Part shown: positions 33,448 to 43,004 of the stretch, in pieces
Layout: each line of letters opens with the position of its first letter
Numbering within the stretch: position 1 is the stretch's first letter
Source: Dethiosulfovibrio faecalis
Lineage (GTDB): Bacteria; Synergistota; Synergistia; Synergistales; Dethiosulfovibrionaceae
DNA: 64,000 nt
Direction: 5' to 3'
NCBI RefSeq assembly: GCF_021568795.1
Contig: NZ_JAKGUE010000003.1
Span: 186,001 to 250,000 of the forward strand
Position numbers and translations under genes: made by a program
Notes under the pieces: model-generated
Seen by the model: the letters and a program-made list of their open reading frames with translations, nothing else
Told to the model about the DNA's origin: nothing
Database searches by the model: none

Positions 33448-35590
33448 ACGGGTGAAGACCCCCACGGTGATCCAGATGGAGGCGTCGGAATGCGGGGCCG
33501 CGGCCTTGGCCATAGTCCTGGGATATTACGGCGTCCACGTTCCTCTCGAGGTTCTGAGGGAGGACTGCGGCATAGGCCGTGACGGCAGCAAGGCGGTAAA
33601 CGTCCTGAAGGCCGCCCGGAAGTACGGCATGGTGGCCAAGGGCTACAGAAAGGAGACGGACCGCCTGAGCGATCTGACCTTTCCGACGGTGCTGTTCTGG
33701 AACTTCAACCATTTTCTCGTCCTGGAGGGAATGAAGGGGGACAGGGTATACCTCAACGACCCGGCCTCCGGGCCCAGAACTGTCGATAGGGAGACCCTGG
33801 ACCGCTGCTTCACCGGCGTCGCTCTGTCGATAACGCCTGGACCGGATTTTCGCCCGGAGGGAAAACCCAGAAGCACCTGGGCCTCCTTGAGAAAAAGGCT
33901 CTACGGTGCCAGATGGGCCGTGACCTTCGCCGTACTGGCGGGACTGGCTCTGGTCGTGCCCGGAATCCTCAACTCGTCTTTTCAGCAGATTTTCGTGGAT
34001 CGGCTTCTCGTGGAGGGACGGATGGAGTGGTTCCGTCCCCTTCTGTCCCTGATGGCAGCCATGGCCCTGGTGAAGGCCGTCCTCACCTGGCTCCAGAGCT
34101 CCTCCCTGCTGAGGCAGGAGACGTCCATGGCCCTTCGGGACTCGGCAGGGTTCATGGTCCATCTCTTCCGTCTTCCCTACGTTTTTTTTCTTCAACGCTA
34201 CGCCGGGGAGATCGGAAACAGGGTTCAGCTTAACGACCAGGTAGCTCAGCTGATATCCCGAGATCTGGCCAGCACGGTGCTTCAGTGCCTGATGGTCGGG
34301 TTCTACGGCGTCGTGATAGTTCTCTACGACCCGCCTCTGGCCCTCGTCGCGGTGGGTGCCTGTGTCGCGGCTCTGATAATGTTGGCCGCCATGAACCGCC
34401 GAAGGTCCGATCTGAACGAAAGGCTTACCAACGAGATAGGCCGTTTCGCCGGTACCGCCATGGGAGGGCTTAACGTCATAGAAACGGTCAAGTCCTTCGG
34501 AGGCGAGGACGATCAGTTCGCCCGACTGGCGGGGCACATGGCCAAGGTATTGGAGGCCAGGACCTCCCTCGGGCTCTTCTCCGCCAGGGTGGAGCCCGTG
34601 ATGCCCATGCTCTCGTCCCTTTCCGCCGCTGCGATCCTCTGCTTCGGAGGGCTCAGGGCGATGGACGGCGTGCTCACCATGGGGATGCTTCTGGCCATCC
34701 AGGTCCTCATGCAGCAGACCCTTTCGCCTATGTCCGATCTGGTCGGCCTGTGGAGCTCTTTCGAGAGCGCCAGGGGAAACGTCAACAGGCTGGACGACGT
34801 TCTTCGCTATCCTCCATCGAGGCCCCGTCCGGCAATGGAGGAAGGCGGCATGGTCGGACTGAGCCAGGTCCGTCTGTCCGGCCGTCTGGAGCTCCGAAAC
34901 GTCTCGTTCGGCTACTCTCCTCTGAACCCTCCGCTTTTGGAAGAGTTTTCTCTGAACCTGGTTCCAGGATCCCGAGTCGCCCTGGTGGGAGGTTCCGGAT
35001 CGGGGAAATCCACCGTGGCCCGGATAATCTGCGGGCTCTTCTCCCCCTGGTCCGGCGAGGTCCTGCTGGACGGTCGCCCTCTGGCGGAGATTCCCAGAGA
35101 ACAGCTGATAATGTCCTTTTCCTTCGTGGATCAGGAGATATCCCTCTACGAGGGCACCGTTCGGGAAAACCTCACCCTGTGGGACGACACCATACCCATG
35201 GAGTTGTTGGTGGAGGCCTGTAAGGACGCCGAGATCCACGGAGACATCGTCGAGCGCAGCGGCGGATACGACGCCATGGTCGAGGAGAACGGCCGTAATT
35301 TCAGCGGAGGTCAGAGACAGAGGCTGGAGATAGCCAGGGCCCTGGTCCGCCGACCGTCGCTTATAGTTCTGGACGAGGCCACGAGTGCCCTGGACTCTCC
35401 CACCGAGGAGGCGATAGACAGGGCCCTCCGTCGGAGGGGATGCACCTGTCTGATAGTTGCCCACAGGTTATCCACCATAAGGGACTGCGACGAGATCGTC
35501 GTCATGAAAAGCGGCAAGGTGGAGGAGCGGGGAACCCACGAGGAGCTGATCGCTCTGGGCGGAAGATACGCCGATCTCATCGAGAACTGA
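33440..35590 (+). CDS. NHLM-type peptidase-containing ABC exporter (C39 peptidase, TMD, NBD)
   Basis: 716 residues. The N-terminal C39 peptidase has Cys18 (QMEASECGAAALAIVLGYYG), His in FNHFLVLEG and Asp in YLNDPASG. A six-helix membrane domain spans about 150-430. The ATPase has Walker A GGSGSGKST, signature FSGGQRQR, Walker B LIVLDEATSALD and H-loop VAHRLST. It cuts the leader after Gly-Gly and exports the core (TIGR03796-like). ATG 33440 follows GGGGAGG by 6 nt. Confidence 0.93.
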   Translation: MTRRVKTPTVIQMEASECGAAALAIVLGYYGVHVPLEVLREDCGIGRDGSKAVNVLKAARKYGMVAKGYRKETDRLSDLTFPTVLFWNFNHFLVLEGMKGDRVYLNDPASGPRTVDRETLDRCFTGVALSITPGPDFRPEGKPRSTWASLRKRLYGARWAVTFAVLAGLALVVPGILNSSFQQIFVDRLLVEGRMEWFRPLLSLMAAMALVKAVLTWLQSSSLLRQETSMALRDSAGFMVHLFRLPYVFFLQRYAGEIGNRVQLNDQVAQLISRDLASTVLQCLMVGFYGVVIVLYDPPLALVAVGACVAALIMLAAMNRRRSDLNERLTNEIGRFAGTAMGGLNVIETVKSFGGEDDQFARLAGHMAKVLEARTSLGLFSARVEPVMPMLSSLSAAAILCFGGLRAMDGVLTMGMLLAIQVLMQQTLSPMSDLVGLWSSFESARGNVNRLDDVLRYPPSRPRPAMEEGGMVGLSQVRLSGRLELRNVSFGYSPLNPPLLEEFSLNLVPGSRVALVGGSGSGKSTVARIICGLFSPWSGEVLLDGRPLAEIPREQLIMSFSFVDQEISLYEGTVRENLTLWDDTIPMELLVEACKDAEIHGDIVERSGGYDAMVEENGRNFSGGQRQRLEIARALVRRPSLIVLDEATSALDSPTEEAIDRALRRRGCTCLIVAHRLSTIRDCDEIVVMKSGKVEERGTHEELIALGGRYADLIEN

Positions 35591-35609
35591 CCTTATGGGA
35601 GGCGACGAC

Positions 35610-38474
35610 GTGAACCATCTCTTTAAGATCCTGGAGCCGATGGGGAAATCCCTGGAGATGACCGGAAAAACCCCGTTTTTCCTCGACGACCCCGAAAAAG
35701 TATGGTGCGTGGTCGGTGGAGAGGTCCACGTCTACGTGGTCTCCCGATCCGGGGACGTCCAGACCGGCAGAAGAGACTATCTGTTCTCCTCCGGCCCCGG
35801 CAGTATCCTGCTCGGCGTGGACACCGGTTTCTTCGGAAAAGCCACAGGGCTTCTGGTCAGCGGAGTTCCCGGCACCTCCGTGGTGGAGCTGTCCCGGTCG
35901 GACTTCCTGGAGGCGGCCCGAACCGAGGCCTCCGAGGCGGCGTCTCTCGTCGACGGTTTTCTGGAGGGGCTGGGCCGTGGAATAATCAAGGACATAGTCC
36001 CTTTGCCCAGAATCCGTCAGGAGATAGTCCCGGGAGACGCCGAGCTTCAGGCCGATCGTCCTGCCGGCAGCGCCTCGTCGCTCTGGATCGAGCTCCGGAC
36101 CGGACGGGCCCTCTTCGTGGGGACCGAGGACATGGCCCCGGGCGGCGGCTTTTTCGCCCTGCCGTCGAACTGTTGGATACTTCCTCTCGAGGGATGTTCC
36201 CTGTTCTCCGTCTCCACGGAAGATCTTATCGTTCAGGGAGACTTCTCCTCCTACTTCGACCGTTTTTCCGAGGTCGTCTTTTCGTCTCTGGCCATGAACT
36301 CCCGAATGAAGGCCGCCGACGACGTAGGGGAGCTCAGGGAGATGCAGCGTTCCAGGAGGACTGCGATGTCCTCCGGCATGGGTCGTCTTTTTTCACATCT
36401 GTCGGGAGATGAAAGGGCGAGCGAAGTTCGGAAGGACGACCCAGTCTCCGTCGCCTGCTCCGCGGTGGCGGCTTTTCTGGGGGTCGATATCCCTCGATCT
36501 ACCGGCGAACGGAACGGCGACGTCCCGGACGTCCTTCGCAGGGCCGATCTGCGAACGAGGAAGATAACCCTGGCCGGAGATTGGTGGATCTCCGACGGAG
36601 ACCCTATGATAGCCTTCAGGGAGGATCGTCCTGTGGCCCTGATCCCCAAGGGAAGAGGAGGCTACCGCATGGTCGGTTGCGACGGGGAGCTCGACGTCGA
36701 CCGAACAGTGGCCGAGTCTATCTCCCCGGAGGGGCTTCACGTCTACCTCCCTATGCCGACCCGGTCCTTGAACGCTTGGGATCTGCTCCGTTTCGGAATC
36801 TCCGGCCGCGGCCGCGATATAGCCCTGACCTTCGTCTTCGGCACGGTTCTGGCTTTATTGGGACTTATCCCTCCGGAGATCAACGGTATAGTCTTCAGCG
36901 AGGTCATCCCCCAGGCCGAGAGGGGACGGATGATCCAGCTTTTCGCCATCCTGGTGGGAGTGGCCCTGTCGTCGGCGCTGCTCCGCTTCGCCCAGGCCGT
37001 CGCCTTCTTGCGAACGGAGACGATCCTGGACCACAGGGTGTCGACCGGCGTCTGGGACCGGATACTTCGCCTTCCGGTGGACTTCTTCAGGAAGACCACC
37101 TCGGGAGATCTGGCCAACAGGGCCCTGGGGCTGTACATGCTTCGCTCTCTGGCCTCCATGGCGGTCAGGACCTTCATCGTGGAGGGCATCTTCGTCCTGT
37201 TCTACGCCGCCCAGTCCATCTGGTACGACTGGCGGATCGCTCTGGCGGGACTGGGCTGTCTGACCATTCAGGGAGCGGTGATGCTGGTGGTGAACCTGTT
37301 CCAGCTTCGGCTTCAGCGCCCTATGATTGCCCTGCAGAACAGGATCTCCGCCCTTACCTTTCAGCTCCTTACGGGGATAGCCAAAATCAGGATAGCCGGA
37401 GCGGAGGAGCTGTCCTTCTTTCGTTGGGCCGCTTCCTTCGGAGAGCAGAGAAAGCTGTCCTCCAGGGCCCGAAAGCTGGAGAACGGCATGAACTCCGCCA
37501 TGGCGCTCATCTCCGGGGTAACCACCATAGCGGTGGTGTACGTTCTCGTCCGCTGGAGCTCCGACGACGGAGCCTACGACACCGGACGATTCATGGCCTT
37601 CTGGACGGCCTTCGGGGCTCTACAGACGTCCTTTCTCAAGGTGGTGAGCTCCGTTACCACGACCTTGAACGTCCTTCCCCTGGTGGAAAACCTGGCGCCG
37701 ATCCTGAGGACCGAGCCGGAGACCGGCGGGGGAAAGACCGACCCGGGGGATATAACCGGCAGCGTCGAGCTCGACCGGGTGACCTTCCGCTACAGGAGCG
37801 ACGGCCCCCCGGTGTTGAAGGACCTGAGCTTTTCCGTCTCCCCCGGGGAATTCGTAGCCATAGTGGGCCCCTCCGGAGCGGGAAAGTCGACGATCATACG
37901 GATGCTTCTGGGGTTCGACCGTCCCGAATCGGGGGGTATCTTCTTCGACCATAAGGAGATAGGCGAGCTGGACCTCAAGAAGCTCAGAGAGCAGATAGGG
38001 GTCGTCCTGCAGGGCGGCGGGCTGCTGCCGGGAAGCATCGCCTCCAACGTCAGGTGTTCCAGGGACCTTTCCGTCGACGACGTGGAGGAGGCCCTGGCGA
38101 AGGCGGGGATGAAGGACGACATCTCGGAGATGCCCATGGGAATCCATACGGTGCTCACCGAAGGGGCCAACACCATATCCGGAGGCCAGAAGCAGAGACT
38201 GCTCATAGCCAGGGCGATAGCCGGAAAACCCCGGGTCCTGATCTTCGACGAGGCCACCAGCGCCCTGGATAACAGGACCCAGGAGCTGGTGAGCGAAAGT
38301 CTCGAGGCCATCGACGCCACCCGCATAGTCGTAGCCCACCGTCTTTCCACCGTCATGGGGGCGGACCGGATTCTCGTCATGGATCGCGGTGCCGTGGCGG
38401 AGGAGGGAACCTACGACGAGCTGATGGAGGAGGATGGGCTCTTCGCCGATCTGGTCAGACGGCAGATGGCCTAG
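35610..38474 (+). CDS. NHLM-type second ABC exporter with long N-terminal domain
   Basis: About 954 residues. The first 380 form a soluble region with a cNMP-binding/inactive-peptidase-like look (VWCVVGGEVHVYVVS; GPGSILLGVD; ISDGDPMIAFREDRPVALIP). Then a six-helix membrane domain (FGTVLALLGLIPPEINGIVF onward) and an ATPase with Walker A GPSGAGKST, signature ISGGQKQR, Walker B VLIFDEATSALD and H-loop VAHRLST. This is the ATP-binding partner of NHLM systems (TIGR03797-like), expected to form a heterodimer with the 33440 product. GTG 35610 follows GGGAGG by 7 nt; ATG 35595 has no SD. Confidence 0.9.
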   Translation: MNHLFKILEPMGKSLEMTGKTPFFLDDPEKVWCVVGGEVHVYVVSRSGDVQTGRRDYLFSSGPGSILLGVDTGFFGKATGLLVSGVPGTSVVELSRSDFLEAARTEASEAASLVDGFLEGLGRGIIKDIVPLPRIRQEIVPGDAELQADRPAGSASSLWIELRTGRALFVGTEDMAPGGGFFALPSNCWILPLEGCSLFSVSTEDLIVQGDFSSYFDRFSEVVFSSLAMNSRMKAADDVGELREMQRSRRTAMSSGMGRLFSHLSGDERASEVRKDDPVSVACSAVAAFLGVDIPRSTGERNGDVPDVLRRADLRTRKITLAGDWWISDGDPMIAFREDRPVALIPKGRGGYRMVGCDGELDVDRTVAESISPEGLHVYLPMPTRSLNAWDLLRFGISGRGRDIALTFVFGTVLALLGLIPPEINGIVFSEVIPQAERGRMIQLFAILVGVALSSALLRFAQAVAFLRTETILDHRVSTGVWDRILRLPVDFFRKTTSGDLANRALGLYMLRSLASMAVRTFIVEGIFVLFYAAQSIWYDWRIALAGLGCLTIQGAVMLVVNLFQLRLQRPMIALQNRISALTFQLLTGIAKIRIAGAEELSFFRWAASFGEQRKLSSRARKLENGMNSAMALISGVTTIAVVYVLVRWSSDDGAYDTGRFMAFWTAFGALQTSFLKVVSSVTTTLNVLPLVENLAPILRTEPETGGGKTDPGDITGSVELDRVTFRYRSDGPPVLKDLSFSVSPGEFVAIVGPSGAGKSTIIRMLLGFDRPESGGIFFDHKEIGELDLKKLREQIGVVLQGGGLLPGSIASNVRCSRDLSVDDVEEALAKAGMKDDISEMPMGIHTVLTEGANTISGGQKQRLLIARAIAGKPRVLIFDEATSALDNRTQELVSESLEAIDATRIVVAHRLSTVMGADRILVMDRGAVAEEGTYDELMEEDGLFADLVRRQMA

Positions 38475-38486
38475 GCCGGTCCCGGC

Positions 38487-39707
38487 CTATTCGTGTCTGA
38501 GGGCGTCTATCGGGTTCAGCCTGGCCGCCTTGGCAGCCGGGTAGTAGCCGAAGAACATCCCAGTCGCGGCGGATACCCCTACGGCCAGCACCACCGCGAA
38601 GACCGGCACGGACGTGTTCCAGCCGGTGAATCTCGTTATGGAGAATGCCCCTCCCCAGCCCAGGGCGACCCCTACCAGACCGCCTATCAGAGACAGGAGC
38701 AGCGCCTCCGTCATGAACTGGATCCTTATGTCCGTGGCGGTGGCTCCTACCGCCATGCGGATGCCTATCTCCCTGGTCCTCTCGGTGACTGAGACCAGCA
38801 TTATGTTCATTATCCCTATGCCTCCCACCAGAAGAGAGACCGACGCCACGGCAGTGAGGAGCATGGTCATGACCCCCGTGGCGGACTTGGTGGCCTCGAC
38901 CATCTGGGTGACGTTCTGCACCCTGAAATCGTCCTCGGCTCCCTCCTTTATCCTGTGTCTCTGCCGGAGCAGGGCCTCTATCTCCTTCTGGGCGGCGTTG
39001 AGCCTTTCGGGGGAGGACGACTTTACGAATATCGACCCCACCCGACCGGGGGTCCTGGAAGGGGACAGCCTCTTCCTGGCGGTGGTGAAGGGAACCAGGA
39101 CTATGTCGTCCTCGTCTCCCATCATGGACTCTCCCTTGCTCTTCAGCAGACCTATCACCTTGAAGGGAACCTTCCCTATCCGGACCGACGCCCCTATGGG
39201 GTCCTCCGAGCCGAAGAGCTCATCCGCCACGGTCTCTCCGAGAAGGCACACCTTGGCGGCCCCTCTCTCCTCGGTGGAGGTGAAATTCCGTCCGTCCTCT
39301 ATCTCCCAGTCCTTGACCGTGAGGAACGGGCCGGTTGTTCCGGTTATTCTGGTGGACCAGTTCGTGTTCCCCTGGACCACCTGGGCGGAGAAGTTCACCA
39401 CCGGGGCCACGGCGGTCACGGAGGGGCACTCGATCCCTATGGCCTCGGCGTCCTTGACGTTAAGCGTCTGCACCGAACCGGACCGGACCCCTCCGGTACG
39501 GAACACGTCGGGGCGTATGAAGAGCATGTTGCTCCCCAGGGAGTTCATCTTGGCCGATATCTCCTCCCTGGCTCCCGTCCCTACGGCGAACATTATTATC
39601 ACCGCCACCACGCCTATCACTATGCCCAGCACGGTCAGGGCCGACCTCATCTTGTTTGCCCACAGGGCCTTGGTGGCTATATGGGCGGTCTGGATGGGGG
39701 ATATCAC
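38487..39707 (-). CDS. MacB-type ABC efflux permease
   Basis: 406 residues with the MacB/FtsX layout: an N-terminal helix (RSALTVLGIVIGVVAVIIMFAV), a large periplasmic domain, and three C-terminal helices (LLVGGIGIMNIMLVSVTERTREIG; LLLSLIGGLVGVALGWGG; PVFAVVLAVGVSAATGMFFGY). The motif ERTREIGIRMAVGAT is diagnostic. It works with the separate ATPase (39704) and adaptor (40371) to expel peptides, macrolides or lipids using the TolC at 41557. The operon faces the RiPP cluster tail to tail, 12 bp apart. Confidence 0.92.
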   Translation of the reverse strand: MISPIQTAHIATKALWANKMRSALTVLGIVIGVVAVIIMFAVGTGAREEISAKMNSLGSNMLFIRPDVFRTGGVRSGSVQTLNVKDAEAIGIECPSVTAVAPVVNFSAQVVQGNTNWSTRITGTTGPFLTVKDWEIEDGRNFTSTEERGAAKVCLLGETVADELFGSEDPIGASVRIGKVPFKVIGLLKSKGESMMGDEDDIVLVPFTTARKRLSPSRTPGRVGSIFVKSSSPERLNAAQKEIEALLRQRHRIKEGAEDDFRVQNVTQMVEATKSATGVMTMLLTAVASVSLLVGGIGIMNIMLVSVTERTREIGIRMAVGATATDIRIQFMTEALLLSLIGGLVGVALGWGGAFSITRFTGWNTSVPVFAVVLAVGVSAATGMFFGYYPAAKAARLNPIDALRHE

Positions 39708-40399
39708 GATTCCTGCCTCCTGTCCTCGACGAGTCTGCCGTCCCTGAAGGTTATCACCCTCTTGGCGAACACCGCCATGTCCGGCTCGTGGGTTATCAGT
39801 ATCACCGTGATACCCTGCTTGTCGTTGAGGGTCCTGAAAAGCCTCATTATGTCCTCGCTGTTGGCGCTGTCCAGGTTCCCCGTGGGCTCGTCGGCCAGTA
39901 TCAGAGGAGCCCGGTTGACCAGGGCCCTGGCTATGGCCACCCTCTGCTGCTGTCCTCCGGACATCTGGTGCGGCATGTGATCCATCCTGTCTCCCAATCC
40001 CACCAGGTCCAGCGACTCGGCGGCCCTCCTGTGGCGTTCCGAGGGGGACACCCCGGCGTAGACCATGGGCAGCTCCACGTTCTCCAGGGCGCTGGTTCGT
40101 GAGAGCAGGTTGAAACCCTGGAATACGAAGCCTATGGAGTCGCGCCTCACGTGGGCCAGCTCGTCCGGCTTCATCTCCGCCACGTCCCTGCCGTCCAGAA
40201 CGTAGCTTCCGGACGTCGGCACGTCCAGACAGCCCAGCATGTTCATCATGGTCGACTTTCCCGAGCCGGAGGGCCCCATTATGGCGGCGAACTCGCCCCG
40301 GTCCACCTTGAAGCTGACCCCCTGAAGGGCGTGGACCTCCTGGCTTCCCAGGACGTAGCTTTTCCTCAGATCACGGACGTCTACCAGGGCCTGGTCCAA
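39704..40399 (-). CDS. MacB-type ABC efflux ATPase (LolD/MacB-like)
   Basis: 231 residues. Walker A GPSGSGKST, Q-loop FVFQGFNLLS, signature MSGGQQQR, Walker B LILADEPTGNLD, H-loop ITHEPDMA. In E. coli MacB this domain is fused to the permease; here it is separate. The gene overlaps the permease start by 4 bp and the adaptor end by 29 bp. Confidence 0.92.
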   Translation of the reverse strand: MDQALVDVRDLRKSYVLGSQEVHALQGVSFKVDRGEFAAIMGPSGSGKSTMMNMLGCLDVPTSGSYVLDGRDVAEMKPDELAHVRRDSIGFVFQGFNLLSRTSALENVELPMVYAGVSPSERHRRAAESLDLVGLGDRMDHMPHQMSGGQQQRVAIARALVNRAPLILADEPTGNLDSANSEDIMRLFRTLNDKQGITVILITHEPDMAVFAKRVITFRDGRLVEDRRQES

Positions 40400-41552
40400 A
40401 GAGTCCGCCCCCCTTCTCCTCCGACGATCCGTCGGACAGAACCTCGACCACCACCCGGGTCTCCTCGGACACCTCTCCGGAAACCTGAACCCATCTGTTC
40501 TCGGCCAGACCGGTCTTCACCGGTACGGGAACGGGACTGTCGCCGGACAGTGTGAATAGTACGCCGCTGCCGTTGAGGGATCCGCCGTGGGGCTCTCCTT
40601 CCTGTGTGGGTATGTCCACCCTGAGGGCGGCGGACGGGGCCATGAGCACGTCCTCTCGACGGTCCGTCACGACCGCCACCTCCGCCGTCATGCCGGGATA
40701 GAGGGACAGGTCGTCGTTGGAGACCCCTATCTCCACCGTGTAGGTCACCACGTTGTCCGTCTCCGTAGGAGCCAGCCTTATCCTGTCCACCTTGCCGGAG
40801 AAGGTCCGGCTGGGGTAGGCGTCAACGGTGAAGGACACGTCCTGACCTTCCTTTATGGAACCTATATCGGCCTCGTCTATGTCGGCCTCGACCCTCATCC
40901 GTCTCAGGTCCTCCGCTATGGTGAAGAGCTCCGGGGCTGACAGGCTGGCCGCCACCGTCTGTCCCTCGTCCACCTCCTTGGCCGTCACCACCCCGTTTAT
41001 GGGGGACACTATCTCCGTGTGGGCCAGATCGGTCTTTGCGCTGCTGAGGGACGCTTTGGCCTGGGCCACCTTGCCCTCCAGAGCCCTAAGGCTGGCCCTG
41101 GCCGTAGCAACCGAGAGCTCCGCGTCGTCCAGGTCCACCTTGGCTATAAGATTCCGCCCCACCAGCTCTTTCTTTCTAGCCAGGGCCCTGTTTGCGTGTG
41201 CCAGAGATGCCCTGCCCTCGGCCAGGTCGGCCTGGGCGGTCAGAAGGGCCGCTTCGGCCTTGTCCACGTTCGCCTGAAACAGAGTGGGGTCTATCCTGGC
41301 CAGAAGCTGTCCCTTAGTCACCTCGTCGTTGTAGTCCACCAGCACCTCCGAGAGGTTGCCCGACACCTGGCTTCCGACCAGAACGGTGTTTATCGCCTCC
41401 AGCGTCCCTGTGGCGGACACCGTCTTCACCATGTCGCCCCTTCGAAGCGACTCGGTCCTGTAGGAAATCCTCTGCTTCTCTCCGTCGCCCCTATACCACC
41501 AGATCCCCGCTCCGATCGCCGCGATCAGAACCAGTGCAAATAGTTTTTTCAT
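40371..41552 (-). CDS. MacA-type periplasmic adaptor (HlyD/RND family)
   Basis: 393 residues: a signal/anchor helix (KKLFALVLIAAIGAGIWWY), lipoyl half motifs (GSQVSGNLSEVLVDYNDEVT and AHTEIVSPINGVVTAKEVDE), a helical hairpin between them, and beta-barrel and membrane-proximal domains. It couples the MacB-like complex to TolC. It starts 4 bp after the upstream TolC-family stop. Confidence 0.9.
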   Translation of the reverse strand: MKKLFALVLIAAIGAGIWWYRGDGEKQRISYRTESLRRGDMVKTVSATGTLEAINTVLVGSQVSGNLSEVLVDYNDEVTKGQLLARIDPTLFQANVDKAEAALLTAQADLAEGRASLAHANRALARKKELVGRNLIAKVDLDDAELSVATARASLRALEGKVAQAKASLSSAKTDLAHTEIVSPINGVVTAKEVDEGQTVAASLSAPELFTIAEDLRRMRVEADIDEADIGSIKEGQDVSFTVDAYPSRTFSGKVDRIRLAPTETDNVVTYTVEIGVSNDDLSLYPGMTAEVAVVTDRREDVLMAPSAALRVDIPTQEGEPHGGSLNGSGVLFTLSGDSPVPVPVKTGLAENRWVQVSGEVSEETRVVVEVLSDGSSEEKGGGLFGPGPGRRP

Positions 41553-41556
41553 GATC

Positions 41557-42801
41557 CTACATCCTTCCCATGGCCTGTTTCAGAGCGGCCAGAGCTGTCT
41601 CCCTGTCGTATCTGGCCTGGGAGAGGGAGAGTCTCGCCTCTCCGTAGGTCGTCACTGCGTCGGCCACCTCGGTGGGGCTTCCCTCTCCCACCTCGTACCG
41701 TCCGTTGGCCAGTTTAAGGTTCGCCTCCGCCTGTTCCACAGTCTCTTTTGCCACCGTCACGCTCTGATCCGCCTCGTCCAGCGCCAGCCAGGCCTTTCTC
41801 ACAGCCAGCTCCACCTTCTGACGCTCCGACTCGGCCTTCGCCTCGGCGGACTTGAGGTTTCCTCTGGCCTCGTCGGTGTCCGCCGTAGTCTGGCCTCCGT
41901 CCGATATGGGAACGGTTCCCTTGACGCTTACGGACCATTCCCCGTCCTCGAAGGGGGCGTCTCCGTTCCAGGAAAAGCCTCCGGTCGCGCTTATCGTGGG
42001 GGACAGGCCTCTGGCCGCCAGCTTCAGAGAGCTCTTGGCCTTGGCCACCGAGTGGCCGTAGGACTTTAGGTCCGGATGTTCCGCCATGGCCGTCGATATG
42101 GCCTCGACGAGGGTCTCCACCGGACGGCGTTCCGGCGCCAGGTCCGCTATCTCGTAGGGCTCCATGTCCGGACGGCCCATGGAGTGGTTCAGCTGCTGCC
42201 TCGCCAGCTCCGCGGCGTGCCTGGCCTTCACCAGGTCGAGCTGGGCCTTGCTCAGGTTGACCCTGGCCTGGGTGACGTCTATCAGGGCCTTCTCCCCCAC
42301 GTCGTAGAAGCCCTTGGCTATCTCCAGATGCTTGACGTCCTGTTCGACTATCTCCTCGGCTATCGACCGGGCCTCCAGAGAGTCCAGCAGGTCGCAGTAG
42401 GCCTCGACTATGGAATATCTGAGCCCCTGAAGGGTGGAGATTCCGTCCGCCTCGGTGGACATCATCCCCTCCCGGCTGGCCTGTACCGAGAGCCTGGTCT
42501 GGCCCGAGTCGAATATACGCTGGGTCAGTCCCACCGAGCCGGAGTGGCCTCCGTCGTCTCCCTCGGAGCGGCTGTACTGGTCCGAACCCGATATGGTGGT
42601 TCTCCAGCCGGAGGCAGAGCCGGACACCCTGGCCCTGGCCGCGTCCAGGTCGCCCTCCGCGGATATCAGGTCCGGGTGGGTGGAGGCCATCTTTAGACAG
42701 TCCTCCAGCGTAAGTATCCTGGTCTCCGCCGATGCGGCCCCCGCCGCTATCGCCACCGTCGCCACAGCGGCGATCAGGCGAACGGTCACTCTATCGATCA
42801 T
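41557..42801 (-). CDS. TolC-family outer membrane protein of the MacAB-like pump
   Basis: 414 residues: signal peptide (to AASA), N-terminal LTLEDCLKMASTHPDLISAEGDL, and two OEP repeats with long coiled coils (GEKALIDVTQARVNLSKAQLDL; GSPTEVADAVTTYGEARLSL). First gene of the tolC-macA-macB operon. The start was taken at ATG 42801, where AGAGGAG lies about 11 nt upstream; an in-frame ATG at 42837 would add 12 residues before the signal peptide. Confidence 0.86.
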   Translation of the reverse strand: MIDRVTVRLIAAVATVAIAAGAASAETRILTLEDCLKMASTHPDLISAEGDLDAARARVSGSASGWRTTISGSDQYSRSEGDDGGHSGSVGLTQRIFDSGQTRLSVQASREGMMSTEADGISTLQGLRYSIVEAYCDLLDSLEARSIAEEIVEQDVKHLEIAKGFYDVGEKALIDVTQARVNLSKAQLDLVKARHAAELARQQLNHSMGRPDMEPYEIADLAPERRPVETLVEAISTAMAEHPDLKSYGHSVAKAKSSLKLAARGLSPTISATGGFSWNGDAPFEDGEWSVSVKGTVPISDGGQTTADTDEARGNLKSAEAKAESERQKVELAVRKAWLALDEADQSVTVAKETVEQAEANLKLANGRYEVGEGSPTEVADAVTTYGEARLSLSQARYDRETALAALKQAMGRM

Positions 42802-43004
42802 GAAGGGATCATCTCCTCTTGTCCGTATTCGACTCATATAATACTCGCAAAGGAACTCTCGGTCCGTAAAGAAATGTCATGGTCTGCATCGGCTTGGGGT
42901 GGGTGCTGTCGCCTCGATCCATTATCAACGGTTTTATTCGTGCCACTATCGCCCCTAGTTTGTGATACTTCTACGTGAAAGGAAAAAAGATGGAGGTGAA
43001 AGAC

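Noticed and set aside
33389-35464. Long minus-strand open frame (691 codons) opposite the C39-ABC gene
   Set aside because: Opposite the exporter gene with all its ABC motifs; its own translation is low-complexity Gly/Pro/Arg/His-rich with no domain, as expected from GC-rich antisense.
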